Shown here: positions 11,421 to 21,865 of the stretch, one piece after another | How the letters are laid out: each line of letters starts with the position of its first letter | How positions within the stretch are numbered: the stretch's first letter is position 1 | The notes under the pieces: generated by a model | What the model was told of the DNA's origin: nothing | Database searches by the model: none | Seen by the model: the letters and a program-made list of their open reading frames with translations, nothing else | NCBI GenBank assembly: GCA_007115705.1 | Contig: QXEO01000143.1 | Coordinates: 6,803,434-6,867,433 of the forward strand | DNA: 64,000 nucleotides | Source: Dactylis glomerata | Taxonomy: Eukaryota; Streptophyta; Magnoliopsida; Poales; Poaceae | Direction: 5' to 3' | Program-made: the position numbers and the translations under genes

Positions 11421-13702
11421 TGAAAGTACAAGGATGTCGCCTAGAGGGGGGGGGGTGAATAGGCGATTTAAAACTTTTACGAGTGGCTTGACAAATGCGG
11501 AATAAAACTAACGTTTAATTTGCCAAGCATACAAAACCTAAACAAACTAGGTTCACCTATGTGCACCAACAACTTATGCTAGACAAGATAAGCAACTATG
11601 AGATAGCAAGATATATATAACTTCAAGCACGAAGGCTATCACAAAGTAAATTGCATAAGTAAAGGAGCTCGGGTATAGAAATAACCGAGGGACGCGGAGA
11701 CAATGATGTATCCCGAAGTTCACACCCTTGCGAGTGCTAATCTCCGTTGGAGCGGTGTGGAGGCACAAGGCTCCCCAAACGCCACGGAGGCTCACCGTAA
11801 TCTCCTCGAGCCCTCCCACCAAGATGGAAGACCCGACCACTATGGGACACTTGAGGGCGGTCCCCGAGCCCGTACAAGCTTGGGGCAATCTCCACAACTC
11901 AATTGGAGGCTCCCAAGAATCGCCACTGAGGCACCACAAAGCTTGGGAAGATCTCCACAACTTAATTGGAGGTCCCCAAGTAATTGCCACGGAGGCACCA
12001 CAAAGCTTGGGAAGATCTCCACAACTTAATTGGAGGTCCCCAAGTAACCACTAAGCCACTAAGCCGTCTAGGGCTCCTAGAACCCAAGAGTAAAAAGCTC
12101 AATGAACTTTCACTACCGAATCTCCGAGGAGAACTCAAACCGATGCACCAAATGCAATGGCAAGAACACACGAAGTGCTCAAATCCTTCTCTCCCAAATC
12201 CTACCAAAGCAACAAATGCTATGGAGGGATATGAGAGGAAGAACAAAGGAAGAAATCCACAAAGAACTCCAAGATCTAGATCCAAAGGGTTCCCCTCACA
12301 AAGAGGAGAAAGTGATTGGTGGAAATGTAGATCTAGATCTCCTCTCTCTTTTCCCTCAAAGATATGCAAGAATCATGGGAGGAATTGAGAGATGGGCAAG
12401 CTTTCCAAGGTCAACAATGGAGGGAGAGAGAGGGGAAAACGAGCTAACCCAAGCTTGAAGAAGGGGAGGGGTATTTATACCCCTCCCGGGATTGTAGCCG
12501 TTGCTGTACAGCAGGGCCGGATAATCCGGTCCAAGTTTGGACCGGATAATCTGCCCTCCCCCCCAAAACTGCTAAGGACTTCGCGCGCGTCGTCCAGATC
12601 CGGGGCCGGATATTTTGGCCGGATATTTCCAAAACTGGGCCGGATAATCCGCCTCCCCCTGAAAATGGCTAAGGACCAGAAGTTGGCAAAGTGCGCGTCA
12701 CTCAGATTTAAGGCCGGATTTTTGGGCCGGATTTTTTCAAAACTGGGCCGGATAATCCGCCCAAGAAAAGTGAGCAACACGAAAACAGCGATAACTTTTG
12801 CATCCGGACTCCGTTTTCGATGATCTTGGGCTCGTTGGAATCACCACGATGAGCTCTACACCATCATCCATAGAAACATCATAGTCCAACAAAGGAGGAT
12901 GAAACCAAATGATAAAAGGTTTGACTTAGCTATAAAGATGAACCGGTAAAACCTCCAAACACTAAAAATGCAATTAGAGTTCCATACGAAATCCGTTTTT
13001 GATGAGCTAGAGCTTGTCATGGAAATAACCACAAGCTCTAGAACCTCACATGGATAAAAGCCAAATAAGAACCAAGAAAGATAATGCCAAGTATGCAAAG
13101 GTTTGAGCTCTCTCCGAACAATACGAATAAGTTACTCACTCGAGAGCCCCTCTTGATAGGACGGCTATCGATCCTAAAACCCGGTCTCCCAAACACTATG
13201 AGACCGGTAAGAAAGAAACCCTATCAAGATCATACCTTTGCCTTGCGCCTTCCACTTGAGCTAGATAGTGACGATCTTGATCTTCTCAAGTTGGACTACC
13301 TTTCTTGATTGCGCTTGCTCGGTGAAGTCTTGCGGATTGCTCCCCCATACTTCACTATGGGAGAGACACTAGTAGAAATATCTTCACATGTCCATTAACA
13401 CCAAATGGACACCGAGCTTCAAGCAAATGATATCCTCTATATGCCTATCTTGAACTTGCGCTTCGACTTGATCAACATTGGACTTCATCTTCTTCCTTCA
13501 TAATGATGATGTCTTCTATAGGCTCAACTCCCTTGATCATCACATAAACTTCTTTATTTGCATCTTCTTACAACCTTGAAACCAAGATATGGCTCAAGCG
13601 TTGTCTACAGACAAGTCCTACAAATATAACTCGATGCAAACATTAGTCCATAGGGATTGTCATTAATTACCAAAACCACACATGGGGGCAAATGCTCTTT
13701 CA
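11421..13702 (-). repeat. 5' LTR of the nested non-autonomous element
   Basis: This 2,282 bp LTR is colinear with 3018-5303 and differs from it at scattered positions, mostly transitions. It carries the promoter for the gag transcript: TATA box at 12468-12480 on the minus strand, preceded by the GGCCGGATAATCCG-type cluster at about 12513-12763. The right edge ends CTTTCA and abuts the CATGT target duplication. Confidence 0.92.
12468..12480 (-). promoter_or_regulatory. TATA box in 5' LTR, gag promoter
   Basis: The minus strand reads GGTATAAATACCC. Transcription would start about 30 bases further along the minus strand, near 12440, and run about 1.06 kb through the LTR before the gag start at 11377. 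Confidence 0.7.
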
Positions 13703-14616
13703 CATGTAGTCGACGTTCACATGACACCACTAGTGAGATAGCACCACAACAATATCAAACCATTAAATATTTCTCAACAATAATTCACTACTAACATCTT
13801 GACTTCTCCCATGTCCTCAAGAACTAAACGAACTACTCACAAGACATCATATGGATCATGATCAGAGGTGAAATAATGGTAAATAACAATCTGAACATAA
13901 ACCTTAACTCAACGGTTCCAGTCAATAGCATCAACTACAAGAGTAATCAACACCGGGAAAGTTTCCCTATGAATATAACAAGATCCAACTCAAGATGTTA
14001 CAGCGGGATGGCGTGGTGATGGTGGAGATGAAGGTGCTGGTGATGGAGATGATAATGATGATGATCCCGATGAAGTCCGGTGCGATGGTGATGACGATGG
14101 CGACGATCTCCCCTCTTCGGGAAGGAATTTCCCCGGCAGATTTCTCCCTGCCGGAGAGCTTTTCTCTCTCTGGTGTTCTCCGCCCCGCAGAGGCGGCTGT
14201 GTCTAACTCTGAGCCCCCCTTGACTTAGGTTTTCGGGGATGATGATGTACGCGAAGGGGCGAGACCAGAGGTGGGCCAGGGCGGCCTCACGCAGGGCTGG
14301 CGCGGCCAGGGGGCTGGCCGCGCCACCCTGGCATGTGGGCCCCCCCTGGCTCCTCTCGACTCATCCTTCTGGCTTCCTGAGTCTTCTGGGAAAATATAAT
14401 TTCTGGGTATTTTTTTGGAATTTTCCTGATCTTCAAAATATGGTCTCTTGATGGTCCTTTTTCCAGCAGAATCCTGACTCCGGCAGCAACTCCTCCGATG
14501 ATCATCAAACATGTAAAAGCAAAGGAAATAACATAAGTATCATATCTAAATATGAAATATATCAATGAATAACAGTAAATTATAATACAAAATAGTGATG
14601 CAAATTGGACGTATCA
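13703..14616 (-). repeat. 5' LTR of the gypsy element, upstream (U3-side) piece
   Basis: It begins with the second CATGT target copy of the nested element (13703-13707). It ends at 14616 with TGATACGTCC on the minus strand. It includes a GATGATGGAGAT-rich simple region at about 14000-14110 and a GC-rich stretch at 14100-14350. Short frames here are fortuitous. Confidence 0.85.
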
Positions 14617-14670
14617 GTCCTCGATCCAAAAGGAGAACACTATGTGGAGTACGAGGAACAAAATATGTAA
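14617..14670 (+). pseudogene. C-terminal tail of a CACTA TNP2-type transposase
   Basis: The first 17 codons after the gypsy LTR read LDPKGEHYVEYEEQNM and a stop. This resembles the usual C-terminus of plant CACTA transposases. The upstream part was separated by the gypsy insertion. Only this scrap is in view, so the call rests on the motif plus the CACTA terminus 470 bp downstream. Confidence 0.55.
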
Positions 14671-15140
14671 TTTAGTGATCTCCATGTAATTAAATAGTTG
14701 TACGGAAACTTGTTTAAAACTTATTTGAAAAATAGTTGTACGGAAACTTGTTTGAAATTGTATATGTATATATGGTTGCAAGAGATCAAATATTATATAT
14801 GCATCAACGTGTAATGTGTATGTACTATGTACTAGCATAGAATATGTGTACGGAAACTCGATTGAATTTAAAATGAACCCTAACCCTAAACCCTAAACCC
14901 ATAATTTGAAACAGAAATGAAAAAAAACCCTTTAGTCCCGATTCATATTACGAACCGGGACTAAAGGTCCCTGAGCACGCGCGCGCAGCCGATCCCACGT
15001 GGATGGCCTTTAGTTCCGGTTCATTAGCAACCGAGACTAAAGGGCGGGGGGGCCTTTAGTCCCGCTTTGCTTGTCCCGGTTGCACAACCAGGACTAATGA
15101 CCCTTACAAACCGCGATAAATGGCCCTTTTTCCACCAGTG
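14617..15140 (+). mobile_element. 3'-terminal remnant of a CACTA transposon (CACTG family)
   Basis: The right edge, read on the minus strand, is CACTGGTGGAAAAAGGGCC, a CACTA-superfamily terminus. Inside it are inverted CCTTTAGTCCCG / CGGGACTAAAGG subterminal motifs typical of Triticeae CACTA elements. The left edge is the insertion point of the gypsy element, so the rest of the transposon is expected beyond the left end of the window. A short telomere-like run (CCCTAAA units, 14877-14900) lies in the subterminal region. Confidence 0.8.
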
Positions 15141-15278
15141 TCACGTCGACCTCCACTGCTGCCTTTGCCGAGGGCATCTAGCTAGGTCAATGAGATCGTC
15201 CGCGAGGATCCCAAATCACTTGTTCAGTTTGTTTGCTGCAGTCTTCGGCGGCAGCCGTGTTGGCAGGCACGACATGGG

Positions 15279-15713
15279 ATGGAGAAACCGCTGACGGCGT
15301 TAGCAAAGGCAGTTGAGGAGCTCATGTGCGCCTTTCAAGAAGACCTTCGTCTGCGTGGTTTTCATCATCCTCGGCAACAATTTCCTCGTGGCTACGCTCC
15401 AAATGAATATCACATGTCGTCTCCATCGCTCCTGATCAGGAGGTTGGCGGCGCTGCACCTTGAGGTCGGAGACTTCATGCTGGACACTGCGGTGGAGCAA
15501 GGCCTACTTCTTCTGTGTCATGATGTTGATGTCCGGAGCGTCCAGAGTGGCGCGGTGGCTTGTGAACGTGTGCCACTGGAAAACACCTTGATCACCATAT
15601 ATAATATTCCACCGGTTGATCTCATTTGGTTATTTCATTTCTATATGGGTTATCGTCCTAGCAGATATATTGGTTTGTCTCAATTTATTTTAATTTGGCG
15701 ACGAGGGTTCTAA
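15279..15713 (+). other. Unrecognised open frame of 144 codons, possible gene fragment
   Basis: An open frame starts MEKPLTALAKAVEELM and ends in a less protein-like Ile/Tyr/Trp-rich tail. I recognise no family. The first 100 residues have plausible codon composition, but there is no promoter, intron or conserved motif I can point to. It may be a decayed host gene fragment or chance. The remaining sequence between 15141 and 16972 shows only a MITE, a poly-C run at about 16268-16289 and a duplicated gene-5' segment. Confidence 0.2.
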
Positions 15714-16033
15714 GAGCGTTGATGCAAGGGAATAATTAGGTGAGTGATCCTCAGTCACCATAATTCCTCTCCTGTATGATGGATTTTTATTTTGTCAATA
15801 TGTTTAGATTTTGTTCTTTCTTCAGACGTTTTTTCTTTTGCGTTTGAGTATGGATTCAAAAGGACATTGAGATGGACGTGCAGGGGTATGCATCTTTTAT
15901 TCAAGGTTTTCTCTTTATGTTGCATGTTTCACATGTATACATGTTAAACGGATGTGTGCATCTCAATTATGCAGAGACCGAATATAATGCTTAAACCTCT
16001 TAAGTAATAAAGTGCTCCTTATCAAAACAAATA

Positions 16034-16115
16034 CTCCCTCCGATCCATATTACTTGTTGCTGATTTAGTATAAAGTAGTACTAAATCGGCGACAATTAAT
16101 ATGGATCGTAAGGAG
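16034..16115. mobile_element. Stowaway-like MITE
   Basis: A short inverted-repeat element opens CTCCCTCCGATCCATATTA and closes with the inverted counterpart TAATATGGATCGTAAGGAG. It is flanked by TA (16032-16033 and 16116-16117). Only about 80 bp long, it is a deleted member of the Tc1/mariner-related Stowaway family common near grass genes. Confidence 0.75.
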
Positions 16116-16912
16116 TATTAAATCGCTAATTTCAGTGTTGTACTTGAGCAGATGCAGGTTGTTGGACCCGGTCTTAACAAGCAGCTACAGCCACATACAT
16201 ACAGGGCAGTCCCAGTCATCAGCCAGAAGACATCACTTTACTTGTAATCACTTCTCTCTAGGAACTGGGTGCCCCCCCCCCCCCCCCCCAAAACATCGGC
16301 ATGTTTGATTTTTCTCCCACAAGACTGACCCCAAGTCTGAAGTCTTCTGTACGCATATGCCCGTCCAGCGACGGCGCCGCAATGTATCTGCTTTCTGCAG
16401 TAACTCTTTTATCTATGTACCCTACTTCCGAAGGCAATGTACAAAGCACCATTCAGCCTGCCTTTTCTTTCTTACCAACACAATAATCCGCTGCAACGGC
16501 ACTGTAGGAACTCTTATGTCAATATGTGTCTCATGTCATACACAGTTAGGAAGACCATAGTAAGGTATTTTTCTCTATTGGAGAATTTCTAAGCTAAATT
16601 TTTATGAAAAATATTAAAGACTGATTAATTCAATTATACTGTAACTTTGAAAAGTTTTATTGCAATATACCTGGACAGCTGGTTGGGTTTGTGTTTGCAG
16701 GAAACCACAACCGCATAAATAGTCAATCGTCACCTGACCGGCGACTAGAATCATTCCGGGAAGAAGCTGGGAATTTTGGACCTCCAACAGTGTGTCGCCA
16801 CAGACCACTTGACATGATTTGATATTTGTACCACACGACCCCAGTTTTGAAGTCTTGGTATGCAATGGTGTTCTCTGCAATTGATCTATGTGCACTCTAG
16901 ATACTTGGAAAG

Positions 16913-16921
16913 GCCATAAAT
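16913..16921 (+). promoter_or_regulatory. Putative TATA box of the LRR receptor-like gene
   Basis: CCATAAATA lies about 52-60 bp upstream of the ATG at 16973, leaving room for a leader of about 25-30 bases. A diverged copy of this whole promoter-leader segment lies about 500 bp upstream. Confidence 0.5.
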
Positions 16922-16972
16922 AGATAGTATTCTTCAGCTTGCCATTTTCGTTCAACACTATAAGCTTCTGCA

Positions 16973-19900
16973 ATGGCGCCGCAAACACTCTTCTACATCT
17001 CAATTTTCTTACCAGTATGCACATCCAAAGCGATCAACCCGGAAGCAGAAGCACTACTCCGATGGAAGTCCTCTTTGGTTCGCGCCAACTCACTATCCTC
17101 CTGGTCGATTTCTAGTTCTACCTGCTCTTGGTTCGGCGTCACTTGTGACGCTGCCGGACATGTTACAGAACTCCACCTTCCCAGCGCGGGCCTCCATGGT
17201 ACGTTACACGCCTTCTACTCTGCAGCTTTCCAGAACCTCACTGTGCTTGATCTTCACAGCAACCACGTTGTTGGCGTTATCCCTGCAAACATCTCCTTGT
17301 TTCTCACCCTCACCGTTCTAGACTTGAGCTACAACAATCTTGTTGGTGAGATACCGTACCAACTCAGCAAGCTCCCTCTGATTGTTGAGTTAGATTTGGG
17401 AAATAACCACTTGACCAACCCAGAATATGCCAAGTTCTCACCTATGTTCAGTTTGAAGTTGTTATCTCTAGATAATAATGACCTCAGTGGTACCTTCCCA
17501 CAATTCATCGTCAACTGCACCAATCTGAGGATGACGTCCCTCGATTTATCGGGTAACGCCTTCTCAGGGCGATTACCAGCTTCATTGCCTGAGATGGTTT
17601 CCAAGGTTGCAGTATCTAAATTTATCCTTTAATGGATTCCCCGGCTCAATACCTCGTTCACTCGCAAGGCTCCAAAAGCTGAAGATACTATGTCTCAACA
17701 CAAATAATCTCACAGGAGGAATCCCAGAGAAGCTGGGGATGATATCTGGATTGCAAAAACTTCTACTAGGTGGCAACTCACTTGGTGGATCGATCCCAGC
17801 CTCACTCGGGAAGCTTCAGTTGCTAGAGACACTCGGCATCAGAAACTCTAGTTTGGTTTCTACTCTTCCACCTGAGCTGGGGAACCTTACAAGCATCCGG
17901 AGAATGTACCTAGCATATAACAGGTTATTCGGAAGTTTGCCACCATCTTTTGCCAGGTTGCAAGAAATGAGGCAATTTGGAATAAGTGAAAACAGTATCA
18001 GTGGTACCATACCGCAAGAGATGTTTACAAACTGGAGCAAGGTTCAGGCAGTTGATTTATACGACAACTTGTTAACTGGAAGCATCAATACACAGATCAC
18101 TGAGTGCAAGGAGCTAGTGTATCTAGTAATGGCAAGCAACAACTTCACTGGCTCGATCCCAGTAGAGATTGCAAGCATGCCAAACATACAGTTCTTGGAC
18201 TTGTCATACAATCACCTTACTGGGATTATTCCATCAGATATCAGTAACGCAACATCTTTGAAAATCCTTAACATCGGCTTCAACCATCTTGAGGGTGAGC
18301 TTCCTGCAGCCATCTCTTTGTTGGTAAATCTTGCTGTTCTCGATTTATCTAGCAACATGTTTACAGGTGTCATTCCTAATCTTGATAGAAAGCAGTTGCT
18401 AGTTCTTAAGGTGGCTGAGAATAGCAGCTTCTTGGGAGAATCATTTTCTGCCTTTTGTCAACTAACACATCTGCGATTCTTGGATTTATCAAATAATCAG
18501 TTGTTTGGAGAGCTTCCTGGTTGCTTTTGGAATTTGAAAGATTTACAGTCCTTGGATTTGTCGAGCAATGCTTTTGCTGGAGAAGTTCCAACCTCAACCT
18601 ACAATAGTACTTCACTGAGAGTGTTGCACTTGTCAAACAATAAGTTCACAGGTTGTTTTCCAGGAGTGATCAAGAACTTCAAAAGCCTTGTTATTTTGGA
18701 TCTCGGGAACAACAACATTTCTGGTGTAATTCCTCCATGGATATGGGAATGCAATCCTTTGTTAAGGATCATCGGACTGCGATCAAACATGTTCTATGGA
18801 AGTATTCCCTGGCAGCTCTCGAAACTCTCCCATCTCCAACTGCTTGATTTAGCTGAAAATCATTTTGTAGGTTCTGTACCAAAAAGTTTCGCCAACTTTT
18901 CCTTGATGAGAGAGACATCTTTGATGCAGCCATTTGCAGAAATCGACATGCAAACTAATAGCTTTGGTTTATCTCTCAGTGGCTTCATGGACATAGTTTG
19001 GAAGGGACAGGAGTACACCTTTCAGGGAAAAGATGCATTTGTGACTGGCATTGATCTCTCCGGCAATTCCCTCATTGGTGAAATCCCTTCAGAGTTGACA
19101 TATCTTAGAGGCATCCAGTTACTAAATATGTCAAGAAATTATCTATCTGGTGGCATACCAAAGGACATTGGCAATCTGAAGCTGTTAGAATCCCTTGATC
19201 TCTCTTGGGGTTTCTGCTTCGGTACACCCCCCCTCCCCGAAACTCAAACACAACAACGGTCGAGATCGTTAAGGGTATGATAGTCTTTAAATAAATTATT
19301 AATTGTATTTGGGTATGGATCTATATGTTGTACGGATCCGTATACATAGAACATCTGTACATTATGGAGCCGTCCTCGTAGGTTAGGATAATGATCATCT
19401 TCCTCATTGTGGGCAAACAGAAAAGCTTGAGGGACATAACAGCCATGGCGTTCAGCTTCCCCTTCCAATTCCACCAATTCTAATGAACTATTTCCTTCGA
19501 CTTAAACACGAAAATTGTTCAGAATTCAATGGAGAACTCATTCAGGAAATTACTTCTCCACTTTTATTGCCCTAATTGCAAAAATCGAACTGGTGCCCAA
19601 AGGCAAGCAAGGGGACGCGTAGGCGAGGGGAGCCCGTGCGAAATCAGATCCTTGTGAGGCGGGAGGTAGATCTGGTCTGGCTGTGGAGAGCCCACCGCCT
19701 GAGCGCCACCGGGAGAGGTAAGTGCGGGAGAGCTACAGTTTCCCTGGAGAAGGAATTGGACGGGCGAAGGCGTATTAGTTCGTATATATACCAACGGACA
19801 TACGGCTATACGAGTATGGATCACGGGAGCTAATACTCCTAGTATAAGATTAATACGTAACTAATTAGTAGTAAAAGACTAGTTTATCCTTTTTGAGTCT

Positions 19901-20337
19901 GGGAGGGGGGGTGTACCGAAGCACGGGCCCTCTCTTGGAACAATCTATCAGGTCCTATTCCTCCTAGCATATCAAACTTGATGTTCCTGAACACGTTTAA
20001 TCTCTCTAACAACCGTCTATCTGGAAAGATACCTACCGGAAGTCAGCTGCAAACACTCAATGATCCATCGATCTATAGCAACAATCTTGGACTCTGTGGT
20101 CCCCCTTTGAGCACATGTACAAACAGTTCGAGTACTACAATATCAGTGGATGAGACAAGGGAACACCACCATGAACTTGAAACACTCTTGACATACTGCT
20201 CGATGATTGCTGGGACTGTCTTCGGTATCTGGGTATGGTTTGGAGCATTGTTTTTTTGCAAGAACTGGAGGTTTGCTTTCTTCAGTTGTATAGATGAGCT
20301 GCACCAAAATTTTATGCAGAATATTAAGAGTGACTGA
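16973..20337 (+). pseudogene. LRR receptor-like protein (RLP), broken by a frameshift and a MITE
   Basis: The gene encodes an extracellular leucine-rich-repeat receptor without a kinase (about 880 residues if contiguous). It has a hydrophobic signal peptide, an LRRNT domain (EAEALLRWKSSL, CSWFGVTCD), many plant-type LRRs (LxxLxxLDLSxNxLxGxIP), an island-like break (about 18900-19030), and C-terminal LRRs. After these come a Cys pair (GLCGPPLSTC), a transmembrane segment (SMIAGTVFGIWVWFGALFF) and a short basic tail. Such proteins sit in the plasma membrane and usually signal with SOBIR1-type partner kinases in immunity or development. There are two lesions. One extra T in the TTT run at 17598-17600 shifts the frame, so translation stops at 17632. 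A 721 bp MITE at 19209-19929 splits the last LRRs. Coding resumes in register at 19939 after the duplicated target. Otherwise the coding sequence is open, so the damage looks recent. Splicing out of the MITE is conceivable but unsupported. Confidence 0.88.
19209..19929. mobile_element. Mutator-like MITE inside the RLP gene
   Basis: This 721 bp element has terminal inverted repeats sharing TGCTTCGGTACACCCCCCC and starts GG / ends CC. It is flanked by a perfect 9 bp duplication CTCTCTTGG (19200-19208 and 19930-19938), the length diagnostic of Mutator-like transposons. It has no transposase frame. Its ends are related to a second pair near 25783 and 26803. Confidence 0.88.
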
Positions 20338-20639
20338 CAGGCCCTAGTGTTTCCTGAAGTTTCCTCAACTTGCAGTGTCTCCACTAGGCATACATGGCCC
20401 TGCACTTTATGTTCACCAATAAATTTATAACTAGTAGGCTAGGCTTGCCGACGCGCTCGTGTGAGATGATTAATTTACTTAAGTGATTGCATCCGTTGTA
20501 ACACTTACTTGATATAGTTTATGTAGTGGAGACTTGAATAATGGATATTGTACTCTTGGTTTTACATTGCATGCTATGTTAATTATTTTGAATTCGAGTT
20601 TGTCAAATACTAGTAAATGAATCTCTGCTTGTCCTCCTC
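20338..20639. other. 3' flank of the RLP gene, nothing else seen
   Basis: AT-rich sequence follows the stop at 20337 and presumably contains the 3' UTR. I see no further gene, MITE or inverted repeat. Confidence 0.4.
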
Positions 20640-21865
20640 CCTTCCCAAAACATAAAGATGTGTTCTTTGATGTGAATTCTAGCCGCCGCCGCCCCCTCTC
20701 CCCACCTCTCTCTCCTCCTCCTACCGCTGCCCGAGGGCGCGGATGGGCAAAGCCTGGCCATTGCCGCCGGCAGCGGGGCATGCTCGTCCTCTCGCCTGCA
20801 AGGTACAGCCCGGTCCATCGCCTTCATGGCGTGGGCGTGGTGTGGCCGCCGGGCACCATGGCGTGGCTGCTCTCCGGCGTGCGGTGGTGCTCTGGAGCAG
20901 CGGCTGCGTGGGGGACGACGTGATGGCTGGGAGGCGTGGAGGAGGCGGAGAAGGACACGGAGATGGACGGAGGTGGCGGCGCGGCCTGCCTTTGCGGCGG
21001 TGGCATTTCTTCTTCTAGGCTTGTTTGACGGGCCTGATTTGGGGCTATCTCGGGCTCGTCTAGGCCGGATGTCGGCCGGTCGTTTCGTTCGCCAGGAGTC
21101 GGTCGGTATTGTGGGGACTGCTGGATTGGCATGAATAAAGGAGGTGGTCCTAGGGTAACTTCTCGCACCGCATGCCCGTCTCCATGGATGTGGCAGGAGT
21201 GTCTTTTTTTCGGAAGGCTCTGCTGGCGAACTCCATTGGGCGGGTCATGCCTGGAGATTGGTGGATCGGATGCGATTCGGTCGGGTACACCTGGATTTTT
21301 ATCTAACCATTTGGTTTCATAGGGAGCACTGCGAAGCTGTGCTGATTGTTGCCATCACGCAACACGATTTCTTCGTTTCATGGTAAAGTCAACTAGCGGA
21401 GAATGTCATGGATGCCGAGTTATTGGGACTAGCAATGGTGGTTCTAGTCGTTGTGGCAATGACGAACTTGCTTCGTGATTTGTGACTCATTGCAGCAGCA
21501 TGGTTAGTGGGACGACAGTACGGGAGAAGTTTATGGTCCTATCTTGCATAGTGAAAAATCCAATGTTTGTCCTTAATTGGTTGTGCCTCGCAATGGCCTT
21601 ATTGAAGACATTGTTTTGTAAGCGTGGACTTTTCCCCGGGGTAAAAACCTAAGATCTATTGATCGGACAACAAAGGCGCATGTGCACCGTTGTCTTCTTG
21701 GTGGCGTCGTTTTTAGAGATGTTGGATTTCTGGTGTTGTCTTGATGGTGTTGGTGTTGGTGCTGCTGCTACAAGGAACTTGTCACTGTAGTGAGACTTTT
21801 CTTTTTTATGTAATTCTTCTTCATTTTTTATGGCAGTGTGCATCTTAAAAAAAGAAAAAAAATCA
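20640..21865 (+). repeat. GC-rich non-coding repeat ending in poly-A, probably LINE-derived
   Basis: A GC-rich start (CCGCCGCCGCCCCCTC) is followed by G/T-rich degenerate text (GGTGTTGGTGTTGGTG). The stretch ends in a T-rich zone, GGCAGTGTGCATC and an A-rich tail at about 21846-21862. This style matches widespread grass non-LTR 3' fragments. Several 60-115 codon frames overlap on both strands with no family signal. Classification is tentative. Confidence 0.3.

Larger units (their letters stand above)
3018..13702 (-). mobile_element. Complete non-autonomous LTR retrotransposon with gag only (TR-GAG type), nested in the gypsy LTR
   Basis: The element is 10,685 bp with two nearly identical LTRs (3018-5303 and 11421-13702), both TGAAAGTACAAGG...CTCTTTCA. 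It is flanked by a perfect 5 bp duplication CATGT (3013-3017 and 13703-13707). On the minus strand it has an initiator-Met PBS beside the 5' LTR and a purine-rich PPT beside the 3' LTR. The only long coding frame is a gag-like ORF. No protease, RT, RNase H or integrase motif was found in the 6.1 kb internal region, so it must rely on enzymes of another, probably copia-type, element. By eye the LTRs differ by about 16-17 substitutions plus small indels in poly-G/C runs, i.e. roughly 0.7 percent, which suggests a fairly recent insertion. Confidence 0.92.
1..14616 (-). mobile_element. Ty3/gypsy LTR retrotransposon (Athila-like), 5' part, interrupted by a nested element
   Basis: Reading on the minus strand, the element starts at 14616 with TGATACGTCC, a typical TG start. 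Its LTR runs to 2419 (ending in CA), broken by the nested element at 3018-13702. The LTR is followed by a tRNA-Asp-type primer binding site and a gag-protease-RT reading frame that leaves the window at base 1. LTR length without the insert is about 1.5 kb (599 + 909 bp). The distal pol and 3' LTR lie outside, so the target-site duplication cannot be checked; the base run just outside the LTR is GTCCT. I do not name the wheat family. Confidence 0.9.

Noticed and set aside
14877..14900. Telomere-like CCCTAAA units
   Set aside because: Only about three units within the subterminal part of a CACTA remnant; not an interstitial telomere.
16268..16289. Long poly-C run
   Set aside because: Simple sequence; possibly an assembly-sensitive homopolymer, no function inferred.
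20660..21168. Overlapping GC-rich frames of 87-114 codons
   Set aside because: Both strands are open, there is no family signal, and the stretch ends in an A-rich tail like a non-LTR fragment.
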